Under the pieces are notes generated by a model. The model did no database searches, had not been told where the DNA came from, and saw only the letters and a program-made list of their open reading frames with translations. The position numbers and the translations under genes are program-made. DNA of 64,000 nucleotides from Paraburkholderia dilworthii. Lineage in GTDB: Bacteria > Pseudomonadota > Gammaproteobacteria > Burkholderiales > Burkholderiaceae. The stretch covers positions 78,358-142,357 of the forward strand of contig NZ_AWZT01000002.1 in the NCBI RefSeq assembly GCF_000472525.1, written 5' to 3'. Numbering within the stretch: position 1 is the first letter of the stretch; every line of letters begins with the position of its first letter. Shown one piece after another: positions 16,688 to 28,845 of the stretch.

Positions 16688-17173
16688 TTAACCGTCGCTA
16701 GGACCGGGTTTCGCCGACGGGTCGCTGCGCAAGCGCTGGCGCGTCACGTCGCGGCCCACGGCGAGACGGCGCATGTATTTGAACGTGCCGAGCGCCTTGG
16801 CGACGAAGTGCCCTTCACTGTCGCGGACCTCGCCTTCGCAATAGGCCATCGTGGTCGAGCGGTGCAGCACGCGGCCAGTCGCGCGCAGTTCGCCGCGGCC
16901 GGGCTGCATGAAGTTGACCTTCATTTCGACGGTGACCACGCCGACGCCGTCGCCCGCGAGGCTGCGCGCGGCCATTGCGAGCGCGACGTCGGCGAGCGTC
17001 ATCGTCACGCCGCCATGCGCGACATCCCACGTGTTCATATGCTCGGGCAGCAAGGGCAGCACGACTTCGCTGACGCCGTCCGCCGCCGACACGAGCTGCG
17101 CGCCGAGCCGGTCGACGAACGGGCTCTCGGGCAACGACGCGCCGCCCGCGGTGGATGAAGATGAATCGGTCAT
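16688..17173 (-). CDS. PaaI-family hotdog-fold thioesterase
   Basis: A 161-residue acyl-CoA thioesterase of the PaaI/YbgC hotdog superfamily, expected to hydrolyse acyl- or aryl-CoA thioesters in the cytoplasm. The core motif VAHGGVTMTLADVALAMA (51-68) has the HGG turn and the Asp/Gly region of the active site; VTVEMKVNFMQPGRG follows as the long hotdog strand. A start at 17203 would add ten residues (MSRQANLKAA); I chose ATG 17173, although neither start has a strong Shine-Dalgarno. It lies between the MocR gene (stop 17355) and the CurA-like gene, all minus strand. Substrate unknown. Confidence 0.87.
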   Translation of the reverse strand: MTDSSSSTAGGASLPESPFVDRLGAQLVSAADGVSEVVLPLLPEHMNTWDVAHGGVTMTLADVALAMAARSLAGDGVGVVTVEMKVNFMQPGRGELRATGRVLHRSTTMAYCEGEVRDSEGHFVAKALGTFKYMRRLAVGRDVTRQRLRSDPSAKPGPSDG

Positions 17174-17354
17174 AGCGGCTTTCAGATTTGCTTGTCTTGA
17201 CATGAGGGCGGCGCGCCACCTTCACTGAATGGCAATGAATGAGCAATGCAGCGGCATTCAGGCGGCGACGCACCGCGCCGAAAGAGAAGAAATGATACCC
17301 GCTATGGCGCCGCGCGGTGACGAGCGAGGCATCGGCCTGTCAACCGCGACGCAT

Positions 17355-18878
17355 TCACGCCGCTTGCGTCGCCGCCCGCGCGGCTATGGCTGTCGCAAGC
17401 CGGCCGAGCCTGAGCACGGCTTCATCGGCGAGATCGAGATCCGCGCTCGGACAACTGAGGCGAATGAACCGATCGAAGCGGCCCGCGTTTGAAAACACGG
17501 TGCCCGGCATCACGCGAATGCCCCCTTCCAAAGCGGCATCGAACAACGCCGCCGACGACACCGCATGCGGCAACTCGATCCAGAAGAACATGCCGCCGGC
17601 GGGCGGCGTAAAACGCGTGCCCTCGGGAAACGACGCGCCGATTGCCGCCGACATCCGCTCACGCTGCAACCTCAAACGATCGCGCAAACGACGCAAATGC
17701 CGCTCATACGCGTTCGTCCCCAGAAACTCCGCGAGCACGACTTGCGACAACTGCTCGTTATGACGCGACTGCGCAAACTTCAGCATACCGATACGCGGAT
17801 GCCAGCGGCCGCCGTTGATCCAGCCGATCCGCATGCCGGGCGCGAGCGTCTTGTTGAACGACGTGCAGTGGATCACGGTGCCGTCGGTGTCCCAGGCCTT
17901 CAGCGAGCGCAGCGGCTGCGCGTTGTCGACGAGTTCGCGATACGGGTCGTCTTCGATCAGCGCGATGCCGGCTCGTGCGCACAGTTCGACGAGTCTCGCC
18001 TTGTGCGAATCGGGCATCACGCTGCCGAGCGGGTTCTGAAGATTTGGCACGACCACCACGGCCTTGATGCCGGGATGCGTTTGCAACGCGAAGTCGAGCG
18101 CCTCGATGGCGAGCCCGCTGCTCGGGCTTGCCGGGATTTCGAGCGCGCGCAGCCCAAGGCTTTCCAGCGCTTGCAACAAGCCGAAGAAACACGGCGATTC
18201 GACGGCCACGGTGTCGCCCGGTTGCGTCACCGCTCGCAACGCAAGGTTGACCGCCTCAATGCCGCCGTGCGTCATGATGATATCGTCCGCGCCGATCTGA
18301 ATGCCCGCGTCGAGCGCGCGGCGCGCGATGATCGCACGCAACGCCGGATCGCCCTGATCCGGTCCAACCGCGGTCAGCAACGTGGGCCGCCGGCGCAATG
18401 CGCGCAGCGCGGCTTTTTGCAACGCGTCGGTCGGATAGAGCTCCGGCACAGCGGTCGCGCCGCCGAGATTGAATGCGTCCGGATAGCGCTGATATTGCGA
18501 GACGATCGCCGATATCGCCGAGTGAATGCCGACGAACTGCGCGGGCTGCGGCAGGGTCGCGAGGTCGGGTTCAGAGGCGGCGGGTAACGCAGCGCCTTGC
18601 GAGGCGCGCACGAAGTAGCCGGCGCGCGGCTGCGCCTCGATCAGCGCTTCACGTTCGAGCACGCGGTAGCTTTCGGTCGCCGTCGCGAGACTTACGCCGT
18701 GACGCTGCATGAACGCGCGCATCGACGGCATGCGCTCGCCGGGACGCAGCACGCCGTTGCGGATCGCGCGGCGGTAGTGGCTGGCCAGTTGGCGGTAGAG
18801 CGGCTGGCTCGCCAAAGGATCGTCCGCGGGGTGGAGATGCGTGAGCGTTGGCGTTGGCATTTGCGTGGACTGGTTCAT
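17355..18878 (-). CDS. MocR-type regulator: GntR winged helix fused to a fold-type-I aminotransferase domain
   Basis: A 507-residue fusion of an N-terminal GntR wHTH (about 25-92: PLYRQLASHYRRAIRNGVL, PSMRAFMQRHGVSLATATESY) and a PLP-binding aminotransferase-like domain (about 130-500). The PLP lysine is K343 in TSFNKTLAPGMR; the PLP-contact PNLQNPLG and EDDPYRE motifs are present. Such MocR/PdxR/GabR proteins usually regulate a neighbouring or divergent gene in response to PLP or an amino compound. The divergent gene 178 bp away encodes a DUF2917 protein with no known metabolic role. ATG 18878 is chosen because residues before it look unlike the family. Effector unknown. Confidence 0.92.
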   Translation of the reverse strand: MNQSTQMPTPTLTHLHPADDPLASQPLYRQLASHYRRAIRNGVLRPGERMPSMRAFMQRHGVSLATATESYRVLEREALIEAQPRAGYFVRASQGAALPAASEPDLATLPQPAQFVGIHSAISAIVSQYQRYPDAFNLGGATAVPELYPTDALQKAALRALRRRPTLLTAVGPDQGDPALRAIIARRALDAGIQIGADDIIMTHGGIEAVNLALRAVTQPGDTVAVESPCFFGLLQALESLGLRALEIPASPSSGLAIEALDFALQTHPGIKAVVVVPNLQNPLGSVMPDSHKARLVELCARAGIALIEDDPYRELVDNAQPLRSLKAWDTDGTVIHCTSFNKTLAPGMRIGWINGGRWHPRIGMLKFAQSRHNEQLSQVVLAEFLGTNAYERHLRRLRDRLRLQRERMSAAIGASFPEGTRFTPPAGGMFFWIELPHAVSSAALFDAALEGGIRVMPGTVFSNAGRFDRFIRLSCPSADLDLADEAVLRLGRLATAIAARAATQAA

Positions 18879-19056
18879 GAGCGGATGGTGCGCACAGTCG
18901 GTGCGCCGCGACAGATACACATCCGCGCCATTTCGACCGATACAGCGCGCCAAACTGCTGCCTTGTACCGGTTCAGATTGTGGATGACTGCGACTGTTTT
19001 CACGGGCACCGGCTCAATATGCTGGATGGCATGCAAACGGTCTCAAGGAAACGGTC

Positions 19057-19413
19057 ATGTCAGCTCGCGTGAACACCAATTTGTCATGCGTCGCCGTCGG
19101 TCAAGTCGCGCTGCGCGACTTGCGGGCGCGAAGCTCCGTTCTCGCCATTCAAGGCGATCTACAACTGGCGTTCCGCGATCATTCGCTCGCGTGGCTCGGC
19201 GATGCCGTTCCGTTGACGTCGATCACATTGCACGAAGGCCAGTGTTTCGTGGCGCGGCAACGCGGCATCGTATCGATCAGCGCGGCGCATGCGCCGGCTG
19301 CGACCTTCCTCGTGCAACCGTCGCTTGCTGAGGACAAAGGCAGCACCTTGACAAGTCGCGCCGCGCTTCAGTTCGCCAGGTTTCTCAAGACCAGGCTGCG
19401 GCGCGCGGCCTGA
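19057..19413 (+). CDS. DUF2917-like small protein
   Basis: A 118-residue, probably cytoplasmic protein. The pattern is a compact beta-rich domain from about 12 to 75 (AVGQVALRDLRARSSVLAIQ, then LAWLGDAVPLTSITLHEGQCFVARQRG), which resembles DUF2917: a cupin-like small barrel with a conserved W-x-G-D-x-L core and a GQ turn. The C-terminus is basic (FLKTRLRRAA). AGGAAACGG precedes the ATG. It is divergent from the MocR regulator, so it is a candidate target; a short GGTGCGC direct repeat (18887-18893 and 18900-18906) lies between them. Function unknown, family call from memory of the pattern. Confidence 0.68.
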   Translation: MSARVNTNLSCVAVGQVALRDLRARSSVLAIQGDLQLAFRDHSLAWLGDAVPLTSITLHEGQCFVARQRGIVSISAAHAPAATFLVQPSLAEDKGSTLTSRAALQFARFLKTRLRRAA

Positions 19414-19516
19414 TCTGCTGCATGAAAGGTCGCAGCAGATGCTGCATACGAGCGCGCCGCGCGCCAGGCATCGCCAGCTACAATGCATGACCCCATCCGC
19501 TCTCCGAGGTCCGGTC

Positions 19517-20035
19517 ATGTCCTTCGTCCGCATGCTGTTCAGCGCGCGTCTGTGCCGCGTGGGCGCGTTATGGGCCGTTCTCGCGCTCACGCTCAACGGA
19601 TGTGCCGGATTGTTCGGCGGCGACCCGCTGCGCGTGAGCGTGGCCGGCATCGAACCGATCGAAAGCCAAGGTCTTGAGATGCGCTTCAACGTGAAGCTGC
19701 GCGTGCAGAATCCGAACGAATCGACAGTCAGCTTTAACGGCGTGTCGCTCGATCTCGATCTGAACGGCAAGCCGTTCGCAAGCGGTGTCAGCGATCAGAG
19801 CGGCACCGTGCCGCGCTTTGGCGAAACAGTGGTCAATGTGCCGTTGACGGTGCCCGCCTTCGCCGCCGTGCGCCAGGCTTTCGCGTTCGCCGGCGCGATG
19901 CAGGGGAGCACCGCGCAGTCGGGACAAATTCCGTACATTTTGCGCGGCAAGCTCGCGGGCGGCCTGACCGGCACGACGCGGTTCGTCGATCAGGGATCGC
20001 TGAGCCTGCCCGCGGCCGGCATGGCCCTGCCGTGA
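19517..20035 (+). CDS. LEA type 2 family lipoprotein
   Basis: A 172-residue lipoprotein: signal peptide with hydrophobic core (VGALWAVLALTL) and lipobox LNGC at about 23-26. The mature part matches the LEA14/WHy domain (VSVAGIEPIESQGLEMRFNVKLRVQNPNE, then VSFNGVSLDLDLNGKPFASG), a small immunoglobulin-like beta sandwich that binds hydrophobic or stress-related partners. ATG 19517 is preceded by GAGG at a good distance; an ATG ten codons earlier (19487) is possible but would put charged residues ahead of the signal core. Probably an outer-membrane-anchored periplasmic protein. Its stop codon begins an 8-bp tandem repeat. Confidence 0.88.
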   Translation: MSFVRMLFSARLCRVGALWAVLALTLNGCAGLFGGDPLRVSVAGIEPIESQGLEMRFNVKLRVQNPNESTVSFNGVSLDLDLNGKPFASGVSDQSGTVPRFGETVVNVPLTVPAFAAVRQAFAFAGAMQGSTAQSGQIPYILRGKLAGGLTGTTRFVDQGSLSLPAAGMALP

Positions 20036-20076
20036 TGCCGTGATGCCGTGATCCCGTGATCCCGTGACGGCGTGAC
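20031..20076. repeat. 8-bp tandem repeat starting at a stop codon
   Basis: CGTGATGC x2, CGTGATCC x2, CGTGACGG and a partial CGTGAC. The TGA stop of the LEA lipoprotein gene is within the first unit. The array continues to just before the stop of the convergent thiolase gene (20084). Confidence 0.92.
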
Positions 20077-20083
20077 TACGCGC

Positions 20084-21262
20084 TCACGCGACTTCGAACA
20101 GCCCCGCGGCGCCCTGCCCGCCCCCGATACACATCGTCACCACAACCAGCTTCGCGCCGCGCCGCTTGCCTTCGATCAGCGCATGCCCGGTGAGCCGCGC
20201 GCCCGACACGCCATACGGATGACCGACCGCGATCGCGCCACCGTTCACGTTCAAACGGTCGTGCGGAATGCCGAGCTTGTCGGCGCAATACAGCACCTGC
20301 ACGGCAAACGCTTCGTTCAATTCCCACAGGTCGATGTCCTCGACTTTCAGGCCCGCCTGCTTGAGCAGTTTAGGCACCGCGAAAACCGGTCCGATGCCCA
20401 TCTCATCCGGCTCGCAGCCGGCCACCGCGAAGCCGCGAAAAATGCCGAGCGGCTGCAGCCCTTCGCGCTCCGCGACCTTGGCGTTCATCACCACGCACGC
20501 CGACGCGCCGTCCGAGAACTGGCTCGCGTTGCCCGCCGTGATGACGCCGCCCGGCAGCGCAGTGCGGATTCTGGACACGCCTTCGAGCGTCGTGTCAGCG
20601 CGAATGCCCTCGTCGCCGCTAACGGTCACTTCTTTCGTGTACAGCCGCCCGGTCGCTTTGTCGGCGACGCCCGCGAGCACCGTCAACGGCACGATCTCGT
20701 CCTTGAACTTGCCGGCTTCCAGCGCGGCCGCGGCGCGCTGCTGCGAGCGCACGCCGTATTCGTCCTGCCGTTCTTTGGAAATCGAATAGCGTTTCGCGAC
20801 ATGCTCGGCGGTCTGCAACATCGACCAGTAGATTTCCGGCTTGTTCTTGCTAAGCCAGCCCTCGGTCATCATGTGCTGGTTCATCTCGTTCTGCACGCAC
20901 GAGATGGATTCGACGCCGCCCGCCACGAAGACGTCGCCCTCGCCGGCAATCACGCGTTGCGCGGCAAGCGCAATGGTTTGCAATCCCGATGAACAGAAAC
21001 GATTCACCGTCATGCCCGGCACGCTGACCGGCAAACCGGCGCGCAGCGCGATTTGCCGCGCGATGTTCATGCCGGTCGCGCCTTCGGGATTGGCGCAACC
21101 CATGATCACGTCCTCCACGCGCGCCGGGTCCAGCTTCGCGCGATCCACAGCGGCCTGCGTCACGTGGCCGCCGAGCGTTGCCCCATGCGTCATGTTGAAA
21201 CCGCCACGCCACGATTTGGCGAGCCCCGTTCGGGCGGTCGATACGATTACGGCGTCAGTCAT
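20084..21262 (-). CDS. Acetyl-CoA C-acyltransferase (thiolase)
   Basis: A 392-residue type-II thiolase that releases acetyl-CoA from 3-ketoacyl-CoA, last step of beta-oxidation. Acyl-enzyme nucleophile Cys90 in NRFCSSGLQ, His348 in [11 protein letters not shown], and proton-relay Cys378 in MCIGGGQG are all present. ATG 21262 gives the usual [13 protein letters not shown]. It is 124 bp downstream of the FadB-type gene on the same strand, so it is likely the last gene of the ligase-fadB-thiolase unit. The clear context is fatty or branched acyl-CoA oxidation; chain-length preference cannot be read. Confidence 0.95.
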   Translation of the reverse strand: MTDAVIVSTARTGLAKSWRGGFNMTHGATLGGHVTQAAVDRAKLDPARVEDVIMGCANPEGATGMNIARQIALRAGLPVSVPGMTVNRFCSSGLQTIALAAQRVIAGEGDVFVAGGVESISCVQNEMNQHMMTEGWLSKNKPEIYWSMLQTAEHVAKRYSISKERQDEYGVRSQQRAAAALEAGKFKDEIVPLTVLAGVADKATGRLYTKEVTVSGDEGIRADTTLEGVSRIRTALPGGVITAGNASQFSDGASACVVMNAKVAEREGLQPLGIFRGFAVAGCEPDEMGIGPVFAVPKLLKQAGLKVEDIDLWELNEAFAVQVLYCADKLGIPHDRLNVNGGAIAVGHPYGVSGARLTGHALIEGKRRGAKLVVVTMCIGGGQGAAGLFEVA

Positions 21263-21386
21263 GCGAATCTCCTGCGTGTCAATGTCGATGGTGGCGCTTG
21301 CGTCGATGCGAGCGATACCGCCGCCGCACGGCAATCGCGCGCGCCACCTCTGGTTCGTGCGAGCGGCGTGCGCCGTGCGCGCGGCG

Positions 21387-23471
21387 TCAGCCGTTAAAGC
21401 CCCGGCCCTGGGCCGCGAGTTCGGCAATGCTCGGCGCGAGTTGCCACGCGTCGCCATTCGGCTGCGATGCGTAGCGGCGAATCGCGCGCTCGACGTTGTA
21501 GAGGCCGACAGTGTCCGCGTACAGCATCGGGCCGCCGCGATAGACCGGAAAGCCGTAGCCGGTCAGATAGACCATGTCGATGTCCGACGCTTTCGACGCA
21601 ATTCCTTCTTCCAGAATCTTCGCGCCTTCATTCACGAGCGCGAACACGAGACGCTCGACGATTTCGTCGTCGCCGATTGTGCGGCGCCTCGTGCCGGTTT
21701 TCTCAGAGTGAGCGACGATCATCTCGTCGACCAGTTTCGACGGATACGCGGTACGGTCGCCCGCCTTGTAGTCGTACCAGCCCGCGCCGGTCTTCTGGCC
21801 GAAGCGCCCCGTCTCGCACAGACGGTCTGCAATCTTCGAGTAATGCATCTCCGGATATTCCTGATAGCGGCGCTTGCGTATCGCCCAGCCGATGTCGTTG
21901 CCGGCCAGATCGCTCATGCGGAACGGGCCCATCGCGAAGCCGAACTTTTCGATTGCGCGATCGACTTGCGCGGGCAATGCACCCTCTTCCAGCATGAAGA
22001 GCGCCTGGCGAATGTACTGCTCGATCATCCGGTTGCCGATAAAGCCGTCGCATACGCCCGACACCACCGCGGTCTTTTTGATCTTCTTCGCGAGCTTCAT
22101 GACGGTGGCGAGCACGTCTTTCGCAGTCTCCTTGCCGCGCACGACTTCGAGCAGCTTCATCACGTTGGCCGGGCTGAAGAAGTGCATGCCGACCACGTCT
22201 TGCGGACGCTTCGTGAAGGCGGCGATCTTGTCCACATCGAGTGTCGACGTGTTCGATGCGAGGATTGCACCGGATTTCGCGACTTCGTCGAGACGCTTGA
22301 ACACCTGCTCCTTGACGCCGAGTTCCTCGAACACCGCTTCAACGATGAGGTCGGCGTTCTTCAGGTCGTCGTAGGAAAGCGTGGGCACGATCAGCGCCAT
22401 GCGTTCTTCTAGTGCTTCGGGCTTGAGCTTGCCCTTCTTCACGCTCGCTTCGTAGTTCTTGCGGATCGTGGCGAGGCCGCGGTCGAGCGCTTCCTGTTTC
22501 GTTTCGAGCAGCGTGACCGGAATGCCCGCGTTGATGAAGTTCATCGCGATCCCACCGCCCATCGTGCCCGCGCCGATCACGGCGACCTGGCGAATCTCGC
22601 GCACCGGCGTATCGGCGGGCACGTCGGGAATCTTGCTCGCCGCGCGTTCGCCGAAGAACGCGTGACGCAGCGCGCGGCTCTCGGGCGTTTGCACGAGCGC
22701 GACAAAACATTCTCGCTCGAACGCGAGGCCCTTGTCGAAGCCGTTTTTCACGCCGGCTTCGACTGCGTCGATGCATTTCAGCGGCGCGGGGAAATTCTTC
22801 GCGACGGTGGCGACGCTATTGCGCGCGAACTGAATGAAACCCTCGGCATTCGGATGCTCGATCTTGCGCTCGCGCACCTTTGGATGCGGGCCTTCTTTTG
22901 CGCCGACCTTGCGAGCGAACGCGAGCGCCGCTTCGGCGAGATCGCCTTCTGCCAGTTCGTCGAAGAGGCCCGAGCCGGACAGTTTCTCCGACATAACAGG
23001 CGCGCCCGAAACGATCATGTTGAGCGCGGCTTCAAGGCCGATTGCACGCGGCAGCCGCTGGGTGCCGCCCGCGCCCGGCAGAATCCCGAGCTTCACTTCC
23101 GGCAACGCGATCTGCGCGCCAGGCGTGGCGATGCGATAGTGAGCGCCGAGCGCGAGTTCGAGGCCGCCGCCCATCGCAACGCTGTGAATGGCCGCGACCA
23201 CCGGCTTCGCGCTGCTTTCCACGGTCTTGATGACGGTGGCGAGCGTCGGCTCCTGGGTGGCTTTCGGCGTATTGAATTCGGTGATGTCGGCGCCGCCCGA
23301 AAAGGCCTTGCCCGCGCCCGTCAGCACGATGGCCTTGATGGCCGGATCCTTCTGCGCGCGCTCGATGCCTTCCACGATCCCTGCCCGCGTCGACAGCCCG
23401 AGGCCGTTGACGGGAGGATTGTTCAGCGTGATGACGGCCACGCCGTCATGGGTTGTGTAGTCCACTGCCAT
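21387..23471 (-). CDS. Bifunctional enoyl-CoA hydratase / 3-hydroxyacyl-CoA dehydrogenase
   Basis: A 694-residue FadB/FadJ-type multifunctional beta-oxidation enzyme. The N-terminal crotonase domain (1-190) has both catalytic Glu (E105 in GGLELALG, E125 in LPEVKLG) and the oxyanion loop SGGADITEF (58-66). The NAD-binding domain starts around 295 with [15 protein letters not shown], followed by the HAD catalytic His in [11 protein letters not shown] and two C-terminal HAD_C domains. Length is nearer to peroxisomal or FadJ-like forms than to E. coli FadB (729). It lies between an acyl-CoA ligase (186-bp gap) and a thiolase. No acyl-CoA dehydrogenase is in the window. Confidence 0.95.
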   Translation of the reverse strand: MAVDYTTHDGVAVITLNNPPVNGLGLSTRAGIVEGIERAQKDPAIKAIVLTGAGKAFSGGADITEFNTPKATQEPTLATVIKTVESSAKPVVAAIHSVAMGGGLELALGAHYRIATPGAQIALPEVKLGILPGAGGTQRLPRAIGLEAALNMIVSGAPVMSEKLSGSGLFDELAEGDLAEAALAFARKVGAKEGPHPKVRERKIEHPNAEGFIQFARNSVATVAKNFPAPLKCIDAVEAGVKNGFDKGLAFERECFVALVQTPESRALRHAFFGERAASKIPDVPADTPVREIRQVAVIGAGTMGGGIAMNFINAGIPVTLLETKQEALDRGLATIRKNYEASVKKGKLKPEALEERMALIVPTLSYDDLKNADLIVEAVFEELGVKEQVFKRLDEVAKSGAILASNTSTLDVDKIAAFTKRPQDVVGMHFFSPANVMKLLEVVRGKETAKDVLATVMKLAKKIKKTAVVSGVCDGFIGNRMIEQYIRQALFMLEEGALPAQVDRAIEKFGFAMGPFRMSDLAGNDIGWAIRKRRYQEYPEMHYSKIADRLCETGRFGQKTGAGWYDYKAGDRTAYPSKLVDEMIVAHSEKTGTRRRTIGDDEIVERLVFALVNEGAKILEEGIASKASDIDMVYLTGYGFPVYRGGPMLYADTVGLYNVERAIRRYASQPNGDAWQLAPSIAELAAQGRGFNG

Positions 23472-23657
23472 CTGCCTGCCTCCGTGCGATGCATCGCATC
23501 CATGAGATAAGGCGGCGCAGCGCGCGCCGCCCGTCCGGTTCGCCGAGCCGGCGTATCGTCCGACTCACGTGCTCCAACCTTCGTCTCCAGCTTCAGGTCG
23601 GCCGTTCCGGTGTCAGCAGGCAGAATACACAAAAAAGCACGCTCGTTCAATTTATCG

Positions 23658-25349
<1,692 letters not shown>

Positions 25350-25558
25350 AAAGAATCGTCTCCTGGCCTTTTGCTTTTTAGGGGTGCGGATCCGGAAGCG
25401 CCGTTCGCCATAAACCCGTGCGGCAGTGAAATTGCTGGAGCAATCGACAGGCGAGTCGACGCATCCGCCCCGCACAGCGACGTTGACGCCAACTGCCGGC
25501 CCACCAGCAGCGCCGCGGGTGCGGACTTACAATATCGGTTAATAGTGAGGCGCTCAAC

Positions 25559-27115
25559 ATGTCGTTTTCCCCAAGCATTGCAGGCCTGTCCGGGCCTTTG
25601 GCGGCACTTTCCGAAACTCTTGTCACCTCGCCTGAAAGCGCGTTTGCGCGGCTTGGCAGCACGTTTGTCACGCGTTTGCCGGCCACGCCGTTGAGCGCAC
25701 CGTATCTCGTCGGGTTTTCCTCCGAGACAGCCGCGCTGCTCGGTTTGGAGCCGGGACTCGAAAAAGATCCGGCATTCGCCGAACTGTTTTCGGGCAATGC
25801 CACGCGCGAGTGGCCGGGAGAGGCGCTGCCTTATGCATCCGTGTATTCGGGGCATCAGTTCGGCGTGTGGGCGGGCCAGTTGGGCGATGGCCGCGCGCTC
25901 GGACTCGGCGAAGTCGAACACGAGGGCAAACGTTTCGAATTGCAACTGAAAGGCGCTGGACGCACGCCCTATTCGCGCATGGGCGACGGCCGCGCGGTGC
26001 TGCGCTCGTCGATTCGCGAATTCCTGTGTTCCGAGGCGATGCATCACCTCGGCATTCCGACCACGCGCGCGTTGTGCGTGATCGGCTCCGACCAGCCGGT
26101 GCGGCGCGAGGAGATCGAAACCGCCGCCGTCGTCACGCGCGTCGCGCCGAGCTTCGTGCGCTTCGGCCACTTCGAGCACTTTTATTCGAACGATCGCACC
26201 GACGCGCTGCGCGCGCTAGCGGATCATGTGATCGAGCGTTTCTATCCGCATTGCCGCGAAGCCGACGATCCCTACCTCGCGTTGCTGAACGAAGCGGTGT
26301 TGTCGACGGCGGATCTGATGGTCGAATGGCAGGCCGTCGGTTTCTGCCACGGCGTGATGAACACCGACAACATGTCGATCCTCGGCCTCACCATCGACTA
26401 TGGTCCGTTCGGTTTCATGGACGGCTTCGACGCCGGCTACATCTGCAATCACTCCGATTCGCAGGGCCGTTATGCGTACCGGATGCAGCCGCAGATCGCG
26501 TACTGGAATCTCTTTTGTCTCGCGCAAGGACTGCTGCCGCTCTTCGGCGAACGCTACGAGGACAGCGTGCGCAACGACAAGGCCATTGAGGATGCGCAGC
26601 GCGTACTCGGCGGCTTCAAGGACCGCTTTGGCCCGGCGCTCGAGCGGCGCATGGCGGCGAAGCTCGGGCTGGAAACCGAGCGCGAGGGCGACGCGCCCTT
26701 GGTCAACCGTCTGTTCGACGTGATGCACGCGAACCGCGCGGATTTCACGCTGACCTTCCGCAACCTCGCCCGCATGTCGAAACGCGACGCGAGCGGCGAT
26801 GCGCCGGTGCGCGATCTGTTCCTTGACCGCGCCGCGTTCGACGCCTGGGCGAACGAGTATCGCACGCGCTTGTCCCATGAAACACGCGACGATGCGGCGC
26901 GCGCCGTTGCAATGAACCGGGTGAACCCCAAATTCATACTTCGCAATCATCTGGCGGAAACGGCAATCCGCCGCGCGAAAGAGAAGGATTTTTCCGAACT
27001 GGAGCGTCTGGCCGTCGTGCTGCGCCATCCGTTCGACGAACAGCCCGAGCACGAAGCGTATGCCGGGTTGCCGCCCGACTGGGCAAGCTCGCTGGAAGTC
27101 AGCTGCTCGTCGTGA
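25559..27115 (+). CDS. selO: Protein adenylyltransferase SelO (YdiU)
   Basis: A 518-residue pseudokinase-fold enzyme that transfers AMP to Ser/Thr/Tyr of target proteins, a redox-stress regulator. Family landmarks: [20 protein letters not shown] (94-113), [29 protein letters not shown] (129-157), HGVMNTDN (264-271), and the metal-binding DYGPFGFMD (280-288). The C-terminus ends in SCSS with Cys516 in the position of Sec in eukaryotic SelO, which can form a regulatory disulfide with an upstream Cys. Start supported by GTGAGGCG ahead of the ATG. msrB follows 50 bp downstream, a functionally consistent partner for oxidative stress. Confidence 0.96.
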   Translation: MSFSPSIAGLSGPLAALSETLVTSPESAFARLGSTFVTRLPATPLSAPYLVGFSSETAALLGLEPGLEKDPAFAELFSGNATREWPGEALPYASVYSGHQFGVWAGQLGDGRALGLGEVEHEGKRFELQLKGAGRTPYSRMGDGRAVLRSSIREFLCSEAMHHLGIPTTRALCVIGSDQPVRREEIETAAVVTRVAPSFVRFGHFEHFYSNDRTDALRALADHVIERFYPHCREADDPYLALLNEAVLSTADLMVEWQAVGFCHGVMNTDNMSILGLTIDYGPFGFMDGFDAGYICNHSDSQGRYAYRMQPQIAYWNLFCLAQGLLPLFGERYEDSVRNDKAIEDAQRVLGGFKDRFGPALERRMAAKLGLETEREGDAPLVNRLFDVMHANRADFTLTFRNLARMSKRDASGDAPVRDLFLDRAAFDAWANEYRTRLSHETRDDAARAVAMNRVNPKFILRNHLAETAIRRAKEKDFSELERLAVVLRHPFDEQPEHEAYAGLPPDWASSLEVSCSS

Positions 27116-27165
27116 CGCGCAAGCTGTGAGCCGCTCCCACTACAAGCCCGAGACAGGAACCGACC

Positions 27166-27588
27166 ATGAACAACCCCGACGACCTCAAGCACGATGCCCC
27201 CGCGGTGCAGAAAGACGATGCCGAATGGCGCAAGCAGCTTTCCGACATCGAATATCAGGTGACGCGCCACGCCGCGACCGAGCGCCCGTTCACGGGCCGC
27301 TATCACGATCACTGGGACCGCGGCATCTATGATTGCGTCTGTTGCGGCACGCCGCTGTTCGAATCGGACACCAAGTTCGACGCCGGCTGCGGCTGGCCGA
27401 GCTACTTCAAGCCGATCAACGGCGAAGTGATCGCCGAGAAAACCGACCGCTCGCACGGCATGCTGCGCATCGAGGTGCAATGCAAGAACTGCGGCGCGCA
27501 TCTCGGCCATGTGTTCGAGGACGGACCGGCGCCCACCGGTCTGCGCTACTGCATCAATTCGGCTGCGTTACAATTCGAGCCCAAGTAA
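27166..27588 (+). CDS. msrB: Peptide-methionine (R)-S-oxide reductase
   Basis: Reduces the R epimer of methionine sulfoxide in proteins. 140 residues. Zinc ligands are the two CxxC pairs C57/C60 (CVCC) and C106/C109 (CKNC); catalytic Cys129 in RYCINSAAL; His-rich [10 protein letters not shown] precedes it. A Shine-Dalgarno-like GAGACAGGAACC stands just before the ATG. Immediately downstream of selO, so probably co-transcribed; the second resolving Cys is not obvious among conserved positions, as in many one-Cys MsrB proteins. Confidence 0.97.
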   Translation: MNNPDDLKHDAPAVQKDDAEWRKQLSDIEYQVTRHAATERPFTGRYHDHWDRGIYDCVCCGTPLFESDTKFDAGCGWPSYFKPINGEVIAEKTDRSHGMLRIEVQCKNCGAHLGHVFEDGPAPTGLRYCINSAALQFEPK

Positions 27589-27990
27589 CGCAGCGCGGAG
27601 CCTGGCGTCGCGCCCGGTGCCTGGTGACCTGGCGAGTTGCGGTCGATATCGGCGGAAGTCAGGCATGCGTCGGCGCGGCAGCAGGCTCGAAGCAACTGGC
27701 AGCAACTCGTGGCAGCGTGTCGCAGGCACAGGCAAGCGCCTTGAAGCAGGCAGAAGCCTCTTGCAGACGCGCGTGACAGCGTGACAGCAACCTGCAACAT
27801 CGGCTGCTGAACCGTCGTTCGGCGCGGCTATCCCGTCAGATAGGGACGCCCATTCCGCGTGCGCTGCGAAGGCAAGCAGGTCGCGTCGCCGGGCTCCGCG
27901 GCCAGTTCTGCTGCCTGCCGCGGGGTGCCTGGGTGCTTCACGCCGCGCACTTGTTCCTCTGACCCACTCTCCGACTTCCCGTCCAGATAC
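27589..27990. other. Intergenic region between msrB and yciB
   Basis: About 400 bp without a supported gene. It holds loosely repeated GGCAG/GCAAC motifs and a GTGACAGC x2 tandem near 27771-27786, and the promoter of the yciB-bolA-PPIase unit must lie in it, though no clear hexamers were found. Confidence 0.45.
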
Positions 27991-28521
27991 ATGAAATTCC
28001 TGTTCGATCTGTTCCCGATCATCCTGTTCTTCGTCGCCTTCAAGGTGTGGGGCATCTTTACGGCGACGGCAGTGGCGATCGTCGCCACGCTGGTGCAGAT
28101 CGCGTGGGTGGCCTTTCGCCACCGCAAAGTCGACCCGATGCTGTGGGTGAGCCTCGGCGTCGTCACCGTGTTCGGCGGCGCGACGCTCGTGCTGCACAAC
28201 GACACCTTCATCAAATGGAAGCCGACCGTTTTGTACTGGGCGTTTTCGGTGGTGCTGATCGTGTCGCAACTGGCCTTCAACAAGAACCTGATCGAAGCGA
28301 TGATGGGCAAGCAGATCACGCTGCCGCACGCGATCTGGGGCAAGCTGAGCGTGATCTGGGCAATTTTTTTCGTGCTGCTCGGGCTGCTCAATCTGTTCGT
28401 CGCGTACAACTACACGACCGACCAGTGGGTCAATTTCAAACTGTTCGGCGCGACAGGCTGTCTGGTGGTGTTCATCGTCGGACAGAGCTTGTGGCTATCG
28501 AAGTACATGAAGGAGGAATGA
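27991..28521 (+). CDS. yciB: Septation protein A (YciB/IspZ)
   Basis: A 176-residue inner-membrane protein with five to six helices (about 3-22, 24-41, 50-66, 76-95, 118-140, 148-168). The start [19 protein letters not shown] and the segments [31 protein letters not shown] are diagnostic of YciB, which helps maintain the cell envelope and septation. The ATG at 27991 is chosen because the frame upstream has no family features. Followed after one base by bolA, a typical translationally close pair. Confidence 0.95.
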   Translation: MKFLFDLFPIILFFVAFKVWGIFTATAVAIVATLVQIAWVAFRHRKVDPMLWVSLGVVTVFGGATLVLHNDTFIKWKPTVLYWAFSVVLIVSQLAFNKNLIEAMMGKQITLPHAIWGKLSVIWAIFFVLLGLLNLFVAYNYTTDQWVNFKLFGATGCLVVFIVGQSLWLSKYMKEE

Positions 28522-28522
28522 C

Positions 28523-28834
28523 ATGAGCGATATGTTCATGCACGCCACCACCGCCGAGCGCGCCGCGCTGATCGAAGCGCGCCTCACCGCCGCGCTTGCA
28601 CCCATCACGTCGATCCAGATCACCGACGACAGCGCGCAGCACGCCGGCCACGCCGGAGCGTCCGCCGGCGGTCATTTCAGCGTCACGATCGTGGCTGCTG
28701 CATTCGCCGGCAAGCCCCGCGTGGCGCGGCATCGCATGGTGTATGATGCGCTGGCCGATGCCATGCAGCGCGGCATTCATGCCCTTGCAATCACGGCTTA
28801 CACGCCCGAAGAATTCGCTTTGTTGCCCCGCTAG
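28523..28834 (+). CDS. BolA family protein
   Basis: A 103-residue BolA/YrbA-type protein: ALIEARLTAALAP at the N-terminus, GGHFSVTIVAAAFAGKPRVARHRMVYDAL (49-77), then IHALAITAYTPEEF. The His in SV-TIV region and the HRMVY helix fit the BolA fold, which partners monothiol glutaredoxins in Fe-S trafficking. The start lies one base after the yciB stop (TGACATG), with AAGGAGGAA inside the end of yciB. It is followed 11 bp later by the PPIase gene. Confidence 0.92.
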   Translation: MSDMFMHATTAERAALIEARLTAALAPITSIQITDDSAQHAGHAGASAGGHFSVTIVAAAFAGKPRVARHRMVYDALADAMQRGIHALAITAYTPEEFALLPR

Positions 28835-28845
28835 GAAAACTTCCG

